Shown here one piece after another: positions 1-12,167 of a DNA stretch of 64,000 bases (the stretch's first letter is position 1; every line of letters starts with the position of its first letter). The stretch comes from Hibiscus mutabilis (Eukaryota; Streptophyta; Magnoliopsida; Malvales; Malvaceae): the NCBI GenBank assembly GCA_019671005.1, contig CM033744.1:12888128-12952127 (forward strand). The letters run 5' to 3'. Under the pieces are notes generated by a model. It did no database searches. It had not been told where the DNA came from and was given only the letters and a program-made list of their open reading frames with translations. Made by a program: the position numbers and the translations under genes.

Positions 1-590
1 TTTAGCTCTATAAATCGAATTTTGTTTTCGGTCATGTGTCTTGAGCATCCACTATCAAGGTACCATGAATTTACACTTGTAGAATTAGCCTTGTAGCAAT
101 GCTCCCCCTACAAGCATGAAATCAATTTTGATTTTTGGTACCCAAATCTTTTTGGGTCCATGAACATTAGTTCCCAAAATCTTGGTTCCCTTGGGAACCC
201 AAAAAGCAATTGCATTATGATCATTAGAAGCAACAACATCTTTAGGGATCCATATGCTTCTAACTCTCTTACCATAATAGGGCCTTGGGAACCCTCCATG
301 TTTGTTACCATAGAATTTTTTTTAACAAAGTTAGCTTTTGAGCTTTCACCTTTAAAGCTATCTTTAACACTAACTTTGTTTAAAGATGCTTTGAGGTCAC
401 CAACCTCCTTTTGGTGATCCTTCTTAACTCTAGAAGGTAAATTATGCATGTCAAGATTTTTCTTTTCAAGTTCTTTTAATTTTTCATGCATATCCTTGGC
501 TTTACTTCCTAATTTCGAATTGGTTTTAGTTAAAGAATCATTTTCATTTTTCAAATTTAAAACAATCTTTTTGTTTTTCCTAATTGATTT
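1..590 (-). pseudogene. SIRE-like Copia gag C-terminus and start of protease (partial)
   Basis: This is the distal part of a Copia gag-pol reading frame, cut by the window edge on the left and by a Tekay insertion on the right. At 1-70 the minus strand reads WYLDSGCSRHMT, the Copia aspartic-protease signature with the catalytic DSG. Upstream of it is a Lys/Glu/Asn-rich, probably coiled-coil Gag tail, about residues 20-70 of the open stretch, followed by the linker motif GPKKIWVPK in degenerate form. The frame continues into 26583-27724 once the insert and one duplication copy are ignored. Family knowledge: this protease cleaves the polyprotein in cytoplasmic particles. Frame breaks are visible between the tail and the DSG motif, so this copy is defective. 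Confidence 0.85.
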
Positions 591-679
591 TGTAACACCT
601 GTAAATAAATAGATAATAAAAAGAATATATATAATTTTATGCATGAAATGAGTGAAAAAGAAAAAATGGGGGATTTGAA

Positions 680-768
680 GGGGAGTGCAGGTTACGAGAT
701 TTGAACCTGCAACCTAAAGAATCCTTGGCCAGTAACCCAGCCAACTGAGCTAAGGTAGCTCTTGGTGT
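680..768 (-). other. tRNA-like / SINE-like segment inside the Tekay LTR
   Basis: On the minus strand an A-box-like TAGCTCAGTTGG (752-741) is followed at tRNA-like spacing by a B-box-like GGTTCAAATCTC (707-696). The same pair lies in the other LTR at 24284-24273 and 24239-24228, so it is an old part of the LTR and not a recent insertion. A complete cloverleaf with a good acceptor stem was not found, so a functional tRNA gene is unlikely. Confidence 0.5.
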
Positions 769-1499
769 CAAACTACCCTATTTTCTCTTTATGCCATGCT
801 TTATATTCGTTTTGAAATAATAATAAAACCAGTTGAGACCTTTCATCTCCCATTATTCGAATCAATATCCAGAAATCCCCAAAATTTCCTCTCACCTACC
901 CCCTAATCTACCATCGTCTAATCTACCACACCGCCGATCCCTGCTCGTCACTGCCAACACGCCCTTGACCGCCTGACCAGCCTGAACAAAACCCGTCTAG
1001 CCACTCACTTAGCCGTCATTGTAATCGATGAGAATCGAAGGTTATAGGTTCGACGAACCTAGGTTTAAACTCTCTTTGGCCCATCGTTGATTCCGGTCGC
1101 CACAGACGTTCATTCGTGGTTTGGTTGCCATCATCGTCTTCCCCATGTCGAGATGATTCTTTTTTCGTCAGTCAATCATCAAACTGCTACCGTTGTGGCT
1201 TCACCGGAGACTGTCATCGTTTTTACTATTTTGGGTAAGATAAGGTAATATTCGATGTTTTTGGTTTGATTTGAGTTCCAGTTGTGTTAAATTGAATTCT
1301 AGTGAAAATATGGAGAAAAATGTGACATTTTGGGGCATTTTTTCTAGCCGTGTAGGGCCGCGCGTGAGCACCACGCGCTGACCAGTGTGATTTTCAGCCA
1401 CCGTTATCGGTTCACCTATAAACTGGTCTGATCCAACCCGGTTCAATTCGATCTGACCTGGTCTAGCCTGAACCCGTTTGACCTGACCTATTTTACCCG

Positions 1500-1660
1500 A
1501 TCGAGTCAACTCGTCTAAGTCAATTCATTTGAGTCAACTGAGTTGACTCTGACTATTTACTTTGACTATTGACTTTAACCGTTTGCTTTGACCATTGAAT
1601 TTGACTAATGATATCATGTTGACGTCATCATTGATTTTGACTTTGACCAAAAAGTCAATT
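1500..1660 (+). promoter_or_regulatory. TTGAC (W-box-like) cluster in the Tekay 5' LTR
   Basis: About ten TTGAC or GTCAA cores occur within 160 bp, including TTGACC and TTGACT forms and a GTTGACGTCATC stretch. The partner LTR has an equivalent, partly different cluster at 25001-25170 with repeated TTTGACCCGACC units. WRKY proteins bind TTGAC[CT], but use as an enhancer here is inference. Confidence 0.45.
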
Positions 1661-3082
1661 TTTTTGAAAACACATATTTTATGTTTTTTGACGTCATAAA
1701 CCCATTTTTGAAGTCTGTTTCATAAAATTCTAACCTGAAAGCCTCAAAAATTGACCTTAAACTCGAACATGTATTTTTATCAAGTATTTTTATTTAAGGG
1801 TAATTATAGTTGAATAAAGGGCTAATAAAAATCTTTGTTGGTTAAAGGTACTCACAGATCTCCCGATCGTGCTTACGCCCAGCCCAGCTCAGCTCGTCCC
1901 AATCTTTTCAGCCTCGTGAACCCATATTGACCCGTATGGTTTTAAAATACTCAATTAATAGTTTTAGTCAAAATATGATTCTTGTAGTAATCTTGATCTT
2001 TTTATCTATCTATCTATCTAGGTTCTAACACTACAGTTAAGCGAGGTTCCGGTGCCCAGTAAAATATTCGACCTACCTGACCTTTTGATGTGTGTTCCTT
2101 TTGTACTATATGACTGTTTTACATGCTTTTTAAATGTTTTATTAAATGTTTGCACATGACCGACATGGTAATTTCGCATAAAGAAAATTTGTCTTTGAAT
2201 TTAAGCATGATTGTATTGTAAGTTTGATGCATGCCCTAGTACCTGATATGAAAAGTATGCTTTATGGTTACTGTTATTAGACCATGAATATGTTTATTAA
2301 TTACTACATATTATAAGACGGGTTGTACTGAATTAATGGGGTACTTGGGGTTATGATATGAAATTATAAAGGTTCAGCCCTGATCTGGCTGATAATTTCT
2401 CCTATATAAGGTTCCTACACTTCAGCTAGGGTAATTCTGCCTGTATTCGGTTCCTATGCTTCAGCTAAGGTAATTTCGCCCAGACCTAAGGTATTCTCTT
2501 AGAATGGTACCAAGCCCAATGGGCTCAGGTTAATGCCTATATATATATACGATACCGTTCTGGAAAATTGTATCCTAGAGTACGAATGGAGGGTAGAAAG
2601 ACTTATAGAAAAAATTTGGTTGCTCTTGTGACATGTTTTATTGAAATGATACATGTCTGTGTAAATTAAATATAACTTTTTATGCACTACTGGAACACCC
2701 TTAGCTCCGTAGCTCATACCCAATTATTTTCCCTTTTAGATACTTTTGGATAGGCTTCCCAGACTTGGCACTTAGAGGATCTACACATTCAGCTCATTCA
2801 TTTTGATGTAATGTTTTTATCTTCCAAACTGTCTTATTGGGTGACATGAGCCTATATTTTGTTTCAGTATACTTTTATATTACCGTTATGGTAACGTGAT
2901 GTAATCATATTTTGTTAAAGATTTTACTGATTATCTTAACTTTTTTATGCGTGGGATGACTTTATTACTTGACTTGGCTTCTAAAATTTCAAATAATTTT
3001 TATGGTTAAAATTTTTAGTAAGAAATGTGACCTCCCAAAGTTGGACTTTACGCGTAGGCCGGCCTAGGGGGTTATATTTGGT

Positions 3083-3094
3083 TGGTATCAGAGC
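3083..3094 (+). other. Primer-binding site, tRNA-iMet type (Tekay)
   Basis: TGGTATCAGAGC begins 6 bp after the 5' LTR and is complementary to the 3' end of plant initiator tRNA-Met, the standard primer of Tekay elements. Confidence 0.9.
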
Positions 3095-3266
3095 TTTTGG
3101 TTTTATAAACCTCAGACTGTGAATGGGTCCAAAATAAAATATTTTCTTAAAACGTTTTATCAATAAGTTTAATAAGGGCCATGTCACCAAGATTTATATG
3201 TTTATCTATGTACGGTACTCTATTGCCAGTCTGACTCTAAGAATTCTTTTTTAGAGATTTTTTGTT

Positions 3267-4463
3267 ATGAGCACCCGTCGAGGACGTCGACCCGCCCGTG
3301 GGCGAGGTCGAGCAACAATATTTGATGATCCCATAGATGATCATGTGGCAGATCTTCCAGCTTTTGTAGTTCCTTTATTTCTTTCAGATCCTCCCGCCCC
3401 TAGTAGTTCTACCTACCGATTGACCTGCCACCTGCTCATAGCATCAGCATGACGACCCCGATTAGAGGACTGGCTATTTTTGGGATAGAGCCCCTGATTG
3501 GAGTTACGGATGAGACCTTGAGTAGACAGTTTCTTCAGCTAATTTAGGGTGTAGTAAGAGCATCAGGCATCATGCCTGAAGTTTCTATCTCTCAGACTCT
3601 AATTGTTAACGGGGTCAAGACCTTTTCAAAATCTCTTAGTGGAGCACCGACCGAGGCAGAGAGCTGGCTATATGATATTGAGAGACGTATGGACCAGTTA
3701 GGTTTAAAGCCAGGTAGAAGATATTTGGGAGTAGTGTCTATGTTGGACGGGAATACCCACACCTGGTGGGAATCCGTGGTGAGTAGTGTGCCTCCAGAGA
3801 GGTTGATGTGGGACTTCTTCAAGGAGTATTTTAGGAACCATTTTCTGTGTGAGCCATTCTTGAGAGAATGGCATAATGCATTTAAAGACTTGGTGCAGAG
3901 TTCTATGATTGTGGCCGAGTATGAGTTACAGTTTCTGGATTTACTAAGATATGGTACTGGGTTAGTATCTACTCAAAAAGACTGACGCGATAAGTTTTTA
4001 GAGGACCATCGCATTGAGATACGTAATTGAGTGGCCACACATCATGATGAGGTGTTTTAGGAGCTGGTGAATCGGGCTAAGACTATAGAAGAAATGGAGA
4101 TTTTGGCAGCTTGCCAGAGTAGTGGTGATAAAGATAGAGGTAAAGACAAAGATCAAGGGCGAGACCGAGACTGAGATTGATCTGGAAGATCATATGGCTA
4201 GGGAGAGTCTCGTGTATGCCTTGATAAGTGGGCTTGTACTACATAATATCAGAGGGGTGGTTCAAGTTATAGACCTACGACACCTAAGGGTCCAACTGTC
4301 AGTCGGAGTGGTTCATCAGGGTTCTCTCCTATACTCGTATATGAGTATTATGGTAAATTACATCGAGGAGAATGTAGGAAGCTATTGGGCGCTTGCTTCC
4401 GTTGTGAATCTACTGGACATTTTTAGAAGATGTGTCCACACCCACCTTCTGCAGATCAAGTAT
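3267..4463 (+). pseudogene. Tekay gag (nucleocapsid precursor), degenerate
   Basis: Gag forms the particle and binds the RNA. The start is ATG at 3267, giving a basic Arg/Gly-rich N-terminus (RRGRRPARGRGRA). After stops, a retrotransposon-Gag capsid domain lies at 3572-3985, with AESWLYDIERRMDQL and the conserved YFRNHF region. A CCHC knuckle can be read at about 4360-4440 (CFRCESTGHF then CP), interrupted by a stop. At least four frame breaks separate these pieces, so no full Gag can be made. Position between the primer site and protease supports the call. The start was chosen because the Arg-rich leader right after the 5' LTR is typical of this lineage. Confidence 0.85.
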
Positions 4464-4619
4464 TGACTCAGACCCCTACTCATTTTCAGACTCTAGCCCG
4501 TTTGTGGCATATGTCTAGACACAGGTTATAGGTCATCAATAGGGTTGAGTTTCAGGATCTGCTGCTAGATCTGATAGTAGGGGGTGAACCCATTAGAGTA
4601 GGGGACCAGTTATGACAAA

Positions 4620-5215
4620 AGCAGACAGCCCGCACTGATTTATGCCACCAGATGGCGTGATGATAAAGATGAGCCAGATGTCATTGCATGCACATTTACT
4701 ATATATTTTGTTCCATATTTTGCATTGCTTGACAAAGGCTTCACTCATTCATATGTATCGAGATTTGTGTCCCGAAACCTCTAAATTCCAGTTGAGATCA
4801 TTGAGGATATAGTTACTATTATTAGCCTAGTGGGTCAGTCAGTTATCGTGGATAGAATTTTTAGACGATGTTCTCTCGAGGCTCAGGGGAAAAACTTTCT
4901 AGCTGGCCTTATAGAGCTACTTTTAGAGGAGTTTGATCTTATTCTTGGTATGGATTGGTAGACCAAACATCGGGCTAATCTTGATTGTGAGTCCAAGAGG
5001 GCAACTTTGAAGACTTCTGGCGACCAGACAATTGTTTTAATTGGTAAGAGGCGTGTGTATCTGTCGAATGTAGTATCTATCTTGACTGCCAATAGAATGA
5101 TCTAGAAGGGGTATGAGACCTTTATTGCTTGCATTCTGAATACGAAGGGCTCCTTATCCAAGATTGAGAAAATTCCTACAGTGAAAGAAATTTCTGATGT
5201 TTTCCTAAGGAGGTA
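4620..5215 (+). pseudogene. Tekay aspartic protease, active site altered
   Basis: The frame around 4700-5100 gives the Gypsy protease fold order: LLDKGFTHSYVS (normally DTGSTH), then a flap region, then LILGMDW, then KHRANLDCESKRATL. The catalytic Asp is present but the following Thr is Lys, giving DKG in place of DTG, which should abolish activity. Stops follow SRNL and MDW and occur again near 5103. In an intact element this enzyme processes Gag-Pol. The stretch belongs to the same decayed polyprotein as the gag to its left and the RT to its right. Confidence 0.8.
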
Positions 5216-6660
5216 CCTGGACTGCCACTGGACAAAGACATAGAGTTCAAGATTGAGACTTATTCAGGATCTACGGTAGTTTCTATGAATCCCTATTGTA
5301 TGGCTCTTAAGGATCTTAAGGAGTTGAAGATTCAATTGTAAGAGCTCTTTGATCGAGGCTTTATTCGACCAAGCTCTTCACCCCAGGGAGCTCCAATTCC
5401 ATTCGTTAAAAAGAAGGATGGATCTCTCAGGCTGTGTATCGATTACCGCAAGCTAAATAAGCTGGCAGTCAAGAATAAATACCCTCTACTTAGGATCGAT
5501 GATTTGTTTAATCAATTTTAGGGAGCCTCTGTTTTCTCGAAGATTGATCTCCGATTCGGATATTACCACCTGAAGATTAAGGGGACTGATGTTGCGAAGA
5601 TGGCCATTCGTACCAGATATGAGCATTACAAGTTTTTACTGATGCCTTTCAGATTGGCTAATGCCCTTGCTACCTTTATAGATCTGATGAATTGTGTGTT
5701 TTGACCCTATTTAGATTAGTTTATGGTGGTGTTTATTGACGACATTCTAGTTTACTCTCAGTCTGAGGTTGAACAGCTAAGCATCTGAGAATTATTCTGC
5801 AGACTCTTAGAGAGCATCATTTGTATGCTAAGTTGAGTAAATGTGAATTTTGGCTTAGCGAGGTGACTTTTCTCGGGCATGTGGTATCGACTTAAGGTAT
5901 TTAGGTTGATCCGAGAAAAATTGAGGCCGTTGTGAGCTGGAGACAAGCCAAGAATATTTCTGAGATCTGCAGTTTCTTAGGTTTAGATGGGTACTACAGA
6001 TGCTTCGTTGAGGGTTTCTCCATGATTGTTGCCCCTCTAACGAAGCTATTGAGGAAGAATGTTTCATTTATTTGGACTGATGCTCAGCAAGAAAGTTTCA
6101 AGAAATTGAAGACAGCTCTGACACAAGCTCCAATTTTAACCCAGCCTGAATCTGAAAAGGATTTCACGGTTTACATTGATACTTTGCACTCTGGAATGGG
6201 ATGTGTTTTAATGCAGGATGGAAAGGTGATCGCTTATGTGTCACGCCAGTTGAGACCTTACGAGTGTAATTATCCTACTCATGATTTGGAGTTGGCTGTT
6301 GTGGTTTTTGCCTTGAAGATTTGGAGACACTATATCTACGGAGAAAAATATTATATCTATACAGATTATAAGAGCCTAAAGTATCTTCTTACACAGAAAG
6401 AGCTTATTTTGAGACATCGTCGATGGCTCAAGCTTTTTAAAGATTATGATTCTGAAATTGAGTATTACCTAGGGAAGGCCAACGTTGTTGCTGATGCTTT
6501 GAGCCGAAAGGCTATTTCGGATTTGAGGTCCTTATTCGCCAAGATGAGTATATTTAATGATGGTAGTTTGCTGGCTAAGCTTCATGTTAGGCCGACTTTG
6601 GTTGAGGAAATTAAGGCTAAACAACTTCGGGATAGTTTCTTACTTCCAATCATACAGTAG
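5195..6660 (+). pseudogene. Tekay reverse transcriptase and RNase H, degenerate
   Basis: RT copies the element RNA into DNA and RNase H removes the template. RT blocks are in order: VKKKDGSLRLCIDYRKLN (about 5404-5460), KIDLRFGYYHLKIK, MPFRLANALATF, and the catalytic FIDDILVYS (about 5735). Stops fall in several blocks, and MPFRLANALATF replaces the usual MPFGLTNAPATF. RNase H follows in an open frame at 5932-6660: VYIDTLHSGMGCVLMQDGK, then YPTHDLELAVVVFALK, then IYTDYKSLKYL and VVADALSRK. The usual first catalytic Asp-Ala reads IDT. The second half is much better preserved than the RT. Confidence 0.88.
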
Positions 6661-6708
6661 GTTGAGCAGGGATCTACATCTGTTTACGCCCTTGATCAGG
6701 ATAGGGTC

Positions 6709-7398
6709 ATGTGTTTTAAGGGCTGTTATTATGTGCCTGATGACGCTGAGTTGAAGCGAGCCATTCTCTGTGAGGCTCCTAGTAGCCCATATGCTATGCA
6801 TCCCGGTGAGGATAAGATATACCAAAATTTGAGACAGAGATACTATTGGGTTGGCATGAAGAAAGATATCTTGGATTATGTGGCTAGATGTCTGACTTGT
6901 CAACAGATTAAGGCAGAACATCAACATCCTTCTGGTCTCTTGTAGCCTATTAGGATTCCTGAGTGGAAATGAGAACGAATCACGATGGAATGTTACCGGA
7001 TTGCCCTTGACTCTTTCTAAAAAAGATTCTGTCTGGGTGATTGTTGATCGACTCACTAAGACAACTCATTTTATTCCTGTTCAAGTCACTTATTCTCTAG
7101 AGAAGCTGGCTAGATTATATATTTCTAAGATTGTCAGGCTTCATAGTGTAGCTTATTCTATCATTTTTGACCGAGATTCGAGATTCACCTCCTGATTTTG
7201 AAAGGCCCTTTAGGAGGCCTTGGGCACACGTCTAAATTTTAGCATGTCCTTCCATCCTTAGATTGATGTTTAGTCAGAGAGCAATTCAGATTCTTGAGGA
7301 TATGTTGCGGGGATGTGTGATCGACTTCTGTGGTAGTTGAGAGGATTTCTTGCCCTTGGCTGAGTTTGCATATAATAACAGCTAACAAGCTAGCATTC
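6709..7398 (+). pseudogene. Tekay integrase, N-terminal and core part
   Basis: Integrase inserts the cDNA into the genome. The zinc-binding HHCC domain is visible at about 6790-6910 (SPYAMHPG, then YYWVGMKKDI, then CLTCQQIK). After a stop at about 6943, the core follows in another frame at 7001-7195, with VIVDRLTKTTHFIPV and FDRDSRFTS carrying the first two core acidic residues. The third block (FAYNNS) lies just before the break at 7398. There a Tat element entered, and the frame resumes at 23458 with TPYEALYGRK. Several stops show it is not functional. Confidence 0.87.
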
Positions 7399-7403
7399 GT
7401 ATG

Positions 7404-9599
7404 TGTCGTAACCTTTTTTTTTCGAGGCCTTGACGATTTTTTTAAATAAAGTCAAAACAACGGAGTTGCCACAAATCATTTTTTTAAAAAATGTGTGATT
7501 GGATCAACTAAAAATGAGCCATTTTAATAAAATCATTTTTATTTTATTAAAACAATGGTTTTGGTCTGCGAAAACTCAAAAACGGGTTCGGGAGTCGGTT
7601 ACGTGTGGGGAAGAGCTAGCACACCCACAACGCCCAAAAATTGGAACCTAACCGATTGCAAAAAAATTAATATCAGAATTTTCAAGTTCGTATAAAATTT
7701 AAATCATTGTCCATTTATGAATATGATTCCATTTTAACGGGCCCACCATCCGGAGAGTAAACTTGAATCACCGCCAACACTTCTGGCGCTAACCCGTTAC
7801 CTCCTTTTGGTAGGACACCGCATTAATTATATTTCACTTTTAATCAAACAATTATAGAAATAATTAGTGCGTTAAAGTTTTTTATTTATTCTAAGTTAGC
7901 GATTATTAACCTAAAAAATGTCTAAATAAATTTTACTATTGGAGTTCAGATGTAATTAAGTGTGTCTTATGAATTTTTGATGTGAAGAAAGTTTTTATTA
8001 AAATTTAAGGCTCTAAATAGGGTTTTAAGAACCTAAACCTAGAGATTTTTTCCTAAACTAAAGCTTTAATTAAAGAACATAGTATTTAAAATATTAAGGA
8101 AAATAATTAACAAAACATAAAAAAGTAAAATTAAATGAATACAAGGAAAATAATTAGGTGAATAAAAAAACAATCATTTTGAAAAATATGCTCCCAAATT
8201 GAGTTAACACCGGGTACACGAGCCAATTTTATAAAATTTACAAAAAAAACTTAATTAATAGGAAAATATATTTAAAAAGGTTTAATAAATAGAAAATTTT
8301 GAATTGGAAAGAATTTAAAAAAAGAATGTGACCAAACTTAAAAAAACAAGGCTAAATTTTAAAGAAAACAATGACTAAATTGGAACATTTGAAAATATGA
8401 TATTTTTCGGAATAAAGAATAAAAGGCGGAGGGATTTAATGAGTGTAATTAGCCCAATTTATTTTAAAACACATGGGTATAAAATCCAACTTCACAAACA
8501 CCTCTTTATTTTTTCCTTTCTAAACTTTTAGATCAAACTCTCCTATCTCAAATTTTCCCAAATGTTCTTGGTGTTCTTCAAAGATGAAGAACAACGGGAA
8601 CGGGTCACCGTGTCGGCCGCCGCCCGACGACAGTGATCAGCCAACAATTACTTCTTTTCCAACCCCTGTTAAAATTCCCACTCGAATAAAAAAACCAAAA
8701 TCAATTAAATATCGTCTCTTTCTTCTAAAAAATATTCAAAAGCTCCTCCTCAATTTAAAATTTCCAGAATATGGCGACACAAAGGGTATTTTTATTTTTT
8801 TATATTAGAGTATGAAAGCAAAATAAATAAATAAACAGTAAAGAAAAAATACCTAAAAATTGCCAGAATGCTTCTTGTATTTCTCTTGAAAAATCAGTAC
8901 ACAATGTGGTAAAACTCCTCCAATTTTCAGTGTATTTTCGTAGTAATTCTTGGTATCAATTACAAGAGGGGATGAGTGATTTATATAGGGGTTTTACTAC
9001 CAAGAATACAAAGAAATTCAAAATAAAAATCTCAAAAATTTGGTGCAATGATTGATTGATTTTTTCCTTTTATTCTTGATTCGATTCTGCTCTGATTTTT
9101 GGTCTGATCTTCCCTCATTTTCCATATTCGAATAAGCAGCCCCTTCCTTTCGTTTTGTTGCGTGATTTGCACTTCCATTGTTTCCCCATTTGATTCAATT
9201 TTGAATCAATTTGTTTGCATCAATTGTGCAGGTTGAAAGCTGGCAGCCGTGAGAAAGCATGCCTGCAGTGGAGGCATGGCACGTAGGGCCCACCGGCTAT
9301 ACCATTAGATCCTATTTAGATGCAACGGTTAATAATTGACTGCACATGAAAAAATAAAAATTAATTAGAGGTTTTTATTTGGGCCAAATGTGTTTTATTG
9401 AATGGACTCTTTTATTTAAATTGGACCCCTTTTGTTTTGATTGGATTTTATTCTAATAATAAGACTAGGTATTAAACATACATAATTAATATAATAATAA
9501 TACCCTAATAATAAAAATAAATAAACTAAAATAAAAATAAAAAAGATGAAAAGAAAATAAATAAATAATAAAAAGGCAGGTGAAAATTTAGTGACAACA
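7404..9599 (-). repeat. 3' LTR of the Tat element
   Basis: Read on the plus strand it starts TGTCGTAACC and ends GTGACAACA. It matches 21257-23452 nearly end to end, and the equal lengths come from compensating indels. Open frames such as 8584-8808 recur in the partner LTR with changes and are not convincing genes. Confidence 0.94.
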
Positions 9600-10999
9600 G
9601 TTGCCCCTCTTTGCCCATTCTAGTAAAACAGGGATAGAGCAAAGAACAAAGGGCACTAATTTTCACCGATTGCAAACAAGGTTCCATTCTCCTTATGCCC
9701 GAATGAACATGCGGGTTATATTCTCCTCATGCTCGAATAGATAAGCAGGTCTCACTATCCTCAAAATTGAACAAATGCTATGATTATGATGACCATGCTC
9801 CTAGAGATGTCTAACACATGAATGCATGTCCTTTTCTTTTGTTTTTTGTTTTCAAATTTTCTCTTTTATTTTGGGTTTTTCCTTTGCACATTTACTTGCT
9901 CAGCCCAGATAAGCAACCATACTAGATAGTTATTTCTTGTATCTCTTTTTTTCAGAGAAAACATCTGAGTTTTGCACATTTGCTCACTCAATCCAATTAT
10001 CTTGCTTTTGAGAGAACTGACTTTTATCCTTATATTTTTCAATACTCTTTTAGCCTTTGCATGATTGAGGGAACAAAATCTTTTACATCCTCCCAGAAGC
10101 TTGAATGAAAGTTTTAACATCACTGGACATCTCCTTCAATGTCTGTAAAATTATTCTTGTTGTTGTGGAAGTAAAACTAGTGAACAAGTAGGCACCCTTG
10201 TCTTGTAGTCTACTTCCTCAAAATAATATCAAGAACCTTCAGGGTTTCCCAAGAATTCTCTAATTCTTGACTACGTAGAGCATTTAAATTGCTCGCATGA
10301 GAATCTTCAAACCAAAGCTTATTTCCACCTTGAATGTCTTTGGAGTCTTAATTTCTTATGCCCCTGGTTTAGAACTTAACCATGGAACGTGTTATAGTCC
10401 CTATACTTTTTAAACCCTTTTCAAAGTAATGCACAAAAATCTTTTGCATGCTTTAATGATGTCAATCCTTCTGGTTCTTATTTCAATATAAGATACTCAT
10501 ATAAACGAAGAAAAAGACACAAACAAGGAATGAAAAAAAGTCTCTGAAATATTTTATTGCGGCAAACAAAGGAAATGTTACAAGAAGGAAATACAAGTAT
10601 CCAGATATCAATGGTTAAAACTTCTCAAGTCTAAACGCCACGAGATGCCTTGAATGCTACCTTTGCCGAGTAGATTTTGAAAATGACAACAATGTATGAA
10701 GATACAAAATTCCTTTTGAGATGTCGAGTTTCCGAGAGAGTCATTTGATGCACGCCCAACCCGTGAACAATTCGAGCCGCCCTTTGCGAGTTTTCGACCT
10801 GGATCCACCTTTGGTTTCAAGACGTCCTTTACGGGTTTTCATCTTGAACCTTTTTTTCTTTTTTCTTTTTTATTTTTATTTTTATTTTTATTTTTCTTTT
10901 CCTTTTTTCTTTTTTTTCTTTTTTTCTTTTTTTGGTATCTAAGGTGCCCTTTACGGGTTTTCACCTTTCGTTTCCTCTTCTATTTTCCACACTCTTTCT
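9600..10999 (-). other. Tat 3' non-coding region with purine tract and low-complexity run
   Basis: Next to the LTR the minus strand has the purine tract GCAAAGAGGGGCAAC, the plus-strand primer of Tat elements. The rest has no credible gene. At 10780-10970 there are short imperfect repeats built on CCTTTACGGGTTTTCA, flanking a pyrimidine run at about 10850-10932. The open frames across this run are low-complexity artefacts. Confidence 0.8.
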
Positions 11000-12167
11000 T
11001 TAGGCATGATATTTTCTGACCGAATCTGAGTTCACAGGATTCTCAAGCTCATCTCCATCCATCTCAACCAAGGTCAGTGCTCCTCCTGGGAAAACCTTTG
11101 TTACAACGTAAGACCCCTCCTAGTTAGGTGCCCATTTTCCTCGAGAGTCTCTATGGATTGGCAGCATTTTCTTTTATACTAAATCTCCTTCTCGAAATTC
11201 TCTTGGGTGGACTTTCTTTTCATGAGCTCCATCATTCTTCTTTGATACATTTGTCCATGACAAACGACCTTCAACCTTTTTTCGTCGATTAAGTTCAACT
11301 GATCATATCTCGTCTGATGCTTCTTCTAGTTCTGCTTCCATTAGGACACGTAGAGACAGAATTTTGACTTCAATTGGCAACACAACCTCCATTCCATATA
11401 CTAATGAAAACGGTGTTGCCCCGGTGGATGTTCGTACAGCAGTCTTGTAAGCATAAAGGGCAAACGATAACTTCTCATGCCAATCTTTGTAAGTGTCGGC
11501 CATCTTTGTAACTATCTTCTTGATATTCTTATTAGCAGCCTCTACAGCCCCATTCATCTTCAGGCGATAAGTCACTGAGTTATGATGTTTGATGTTAAAC
11601 TGTTCTCAAACTCTGGTTATCATCTTGTTATTCAAATTGGAGGCATTGTCCATGATAATCCTCTCCGATAAACCATATCGGTATATGATTTTTTTTTCAA
11701 GAATTTACAAACCGTAGATCTAATGACATTCGTATATGAAGCTGATTCCACCCACTTAGTGAAGTAGTCGATGGCTACTAGAATAAATCGATGCCCATTT
11801 GATGCTTCAGGGTGAATCTGGCAGATAACATCCATGCCCCACATGGAAAGGGGCCAAAGGGCTGACATGACATGGAGAGGCTGTGGAGGTGTATGGATCT
11901 TGTCAACATAGATCTGACACTTGTGGCATTTTCGGGCGTAATTAACGCAATCTCCCTCCAAAGTTGACCAATATAATACCCAAATCGCATGATCATTCTA
12001 GCCATGGTGAAACCACTAGGGTGAGTCCCACAAACCCCTTCATGAACCTCTTCTAAGATCATTTGAGCTTCTTTAGCACTTACGCACCTTAACAATACTT
12101 GGTCTCGACTTTTCTTGTATAAGATTTCTCCATCAAGAACATATCCTGATACAATTTTTTTGATCAT
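11000..12167 (-). pseudogene. Tat integrase
   Basis: The HHCC zinc domain is at about 12050-11900 (EVHEGVCGTHPSG, then CHKCQ), and the core has WGMDVICQIHPEASNGHRFILVAIDYFTKWVE (in two pieces: WGMDVI and VAIDYFTKWVE) and the third acidic block NGAVEAANKNIKK. The C-terminal region at about 11290-11050 reads through stops to ENPVNSDSVRKYHA, and the reading ends at a TAA at 11002-11000. The core is split by frameshifts near 11780 and 11620. No chromodomain follows, as expected for Tat and unlike the surrounding Tekay. Function in a live element is cDNA integration in the nucleus. Confidence 0.88.

Larger units (their letters stand above)
591..3076 (+). repeat. 5' LTR of the Tekay element
   Basis: It aligns along its length with 24111-26582, with many small differences. 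It contains an antisense tRNA-like segment (about 680-768) near the left end and a dense TTGAC/GTCAA array (1500-1660). Open frames inside it are not genes. Confidence 0.92.

Noticed and set aside
696..752. Functional tRNA gene in the Tekay LTR
   Set aside because: The boxes are present but I could not form a full acceptor stem and anticodon arm, and the copies differ from each other.
8584..8808. A 74-codon frame repeated at 22475-22657
   Set aside because: It lies in both LTRs of the Tat element and is not conserved in frame between them.
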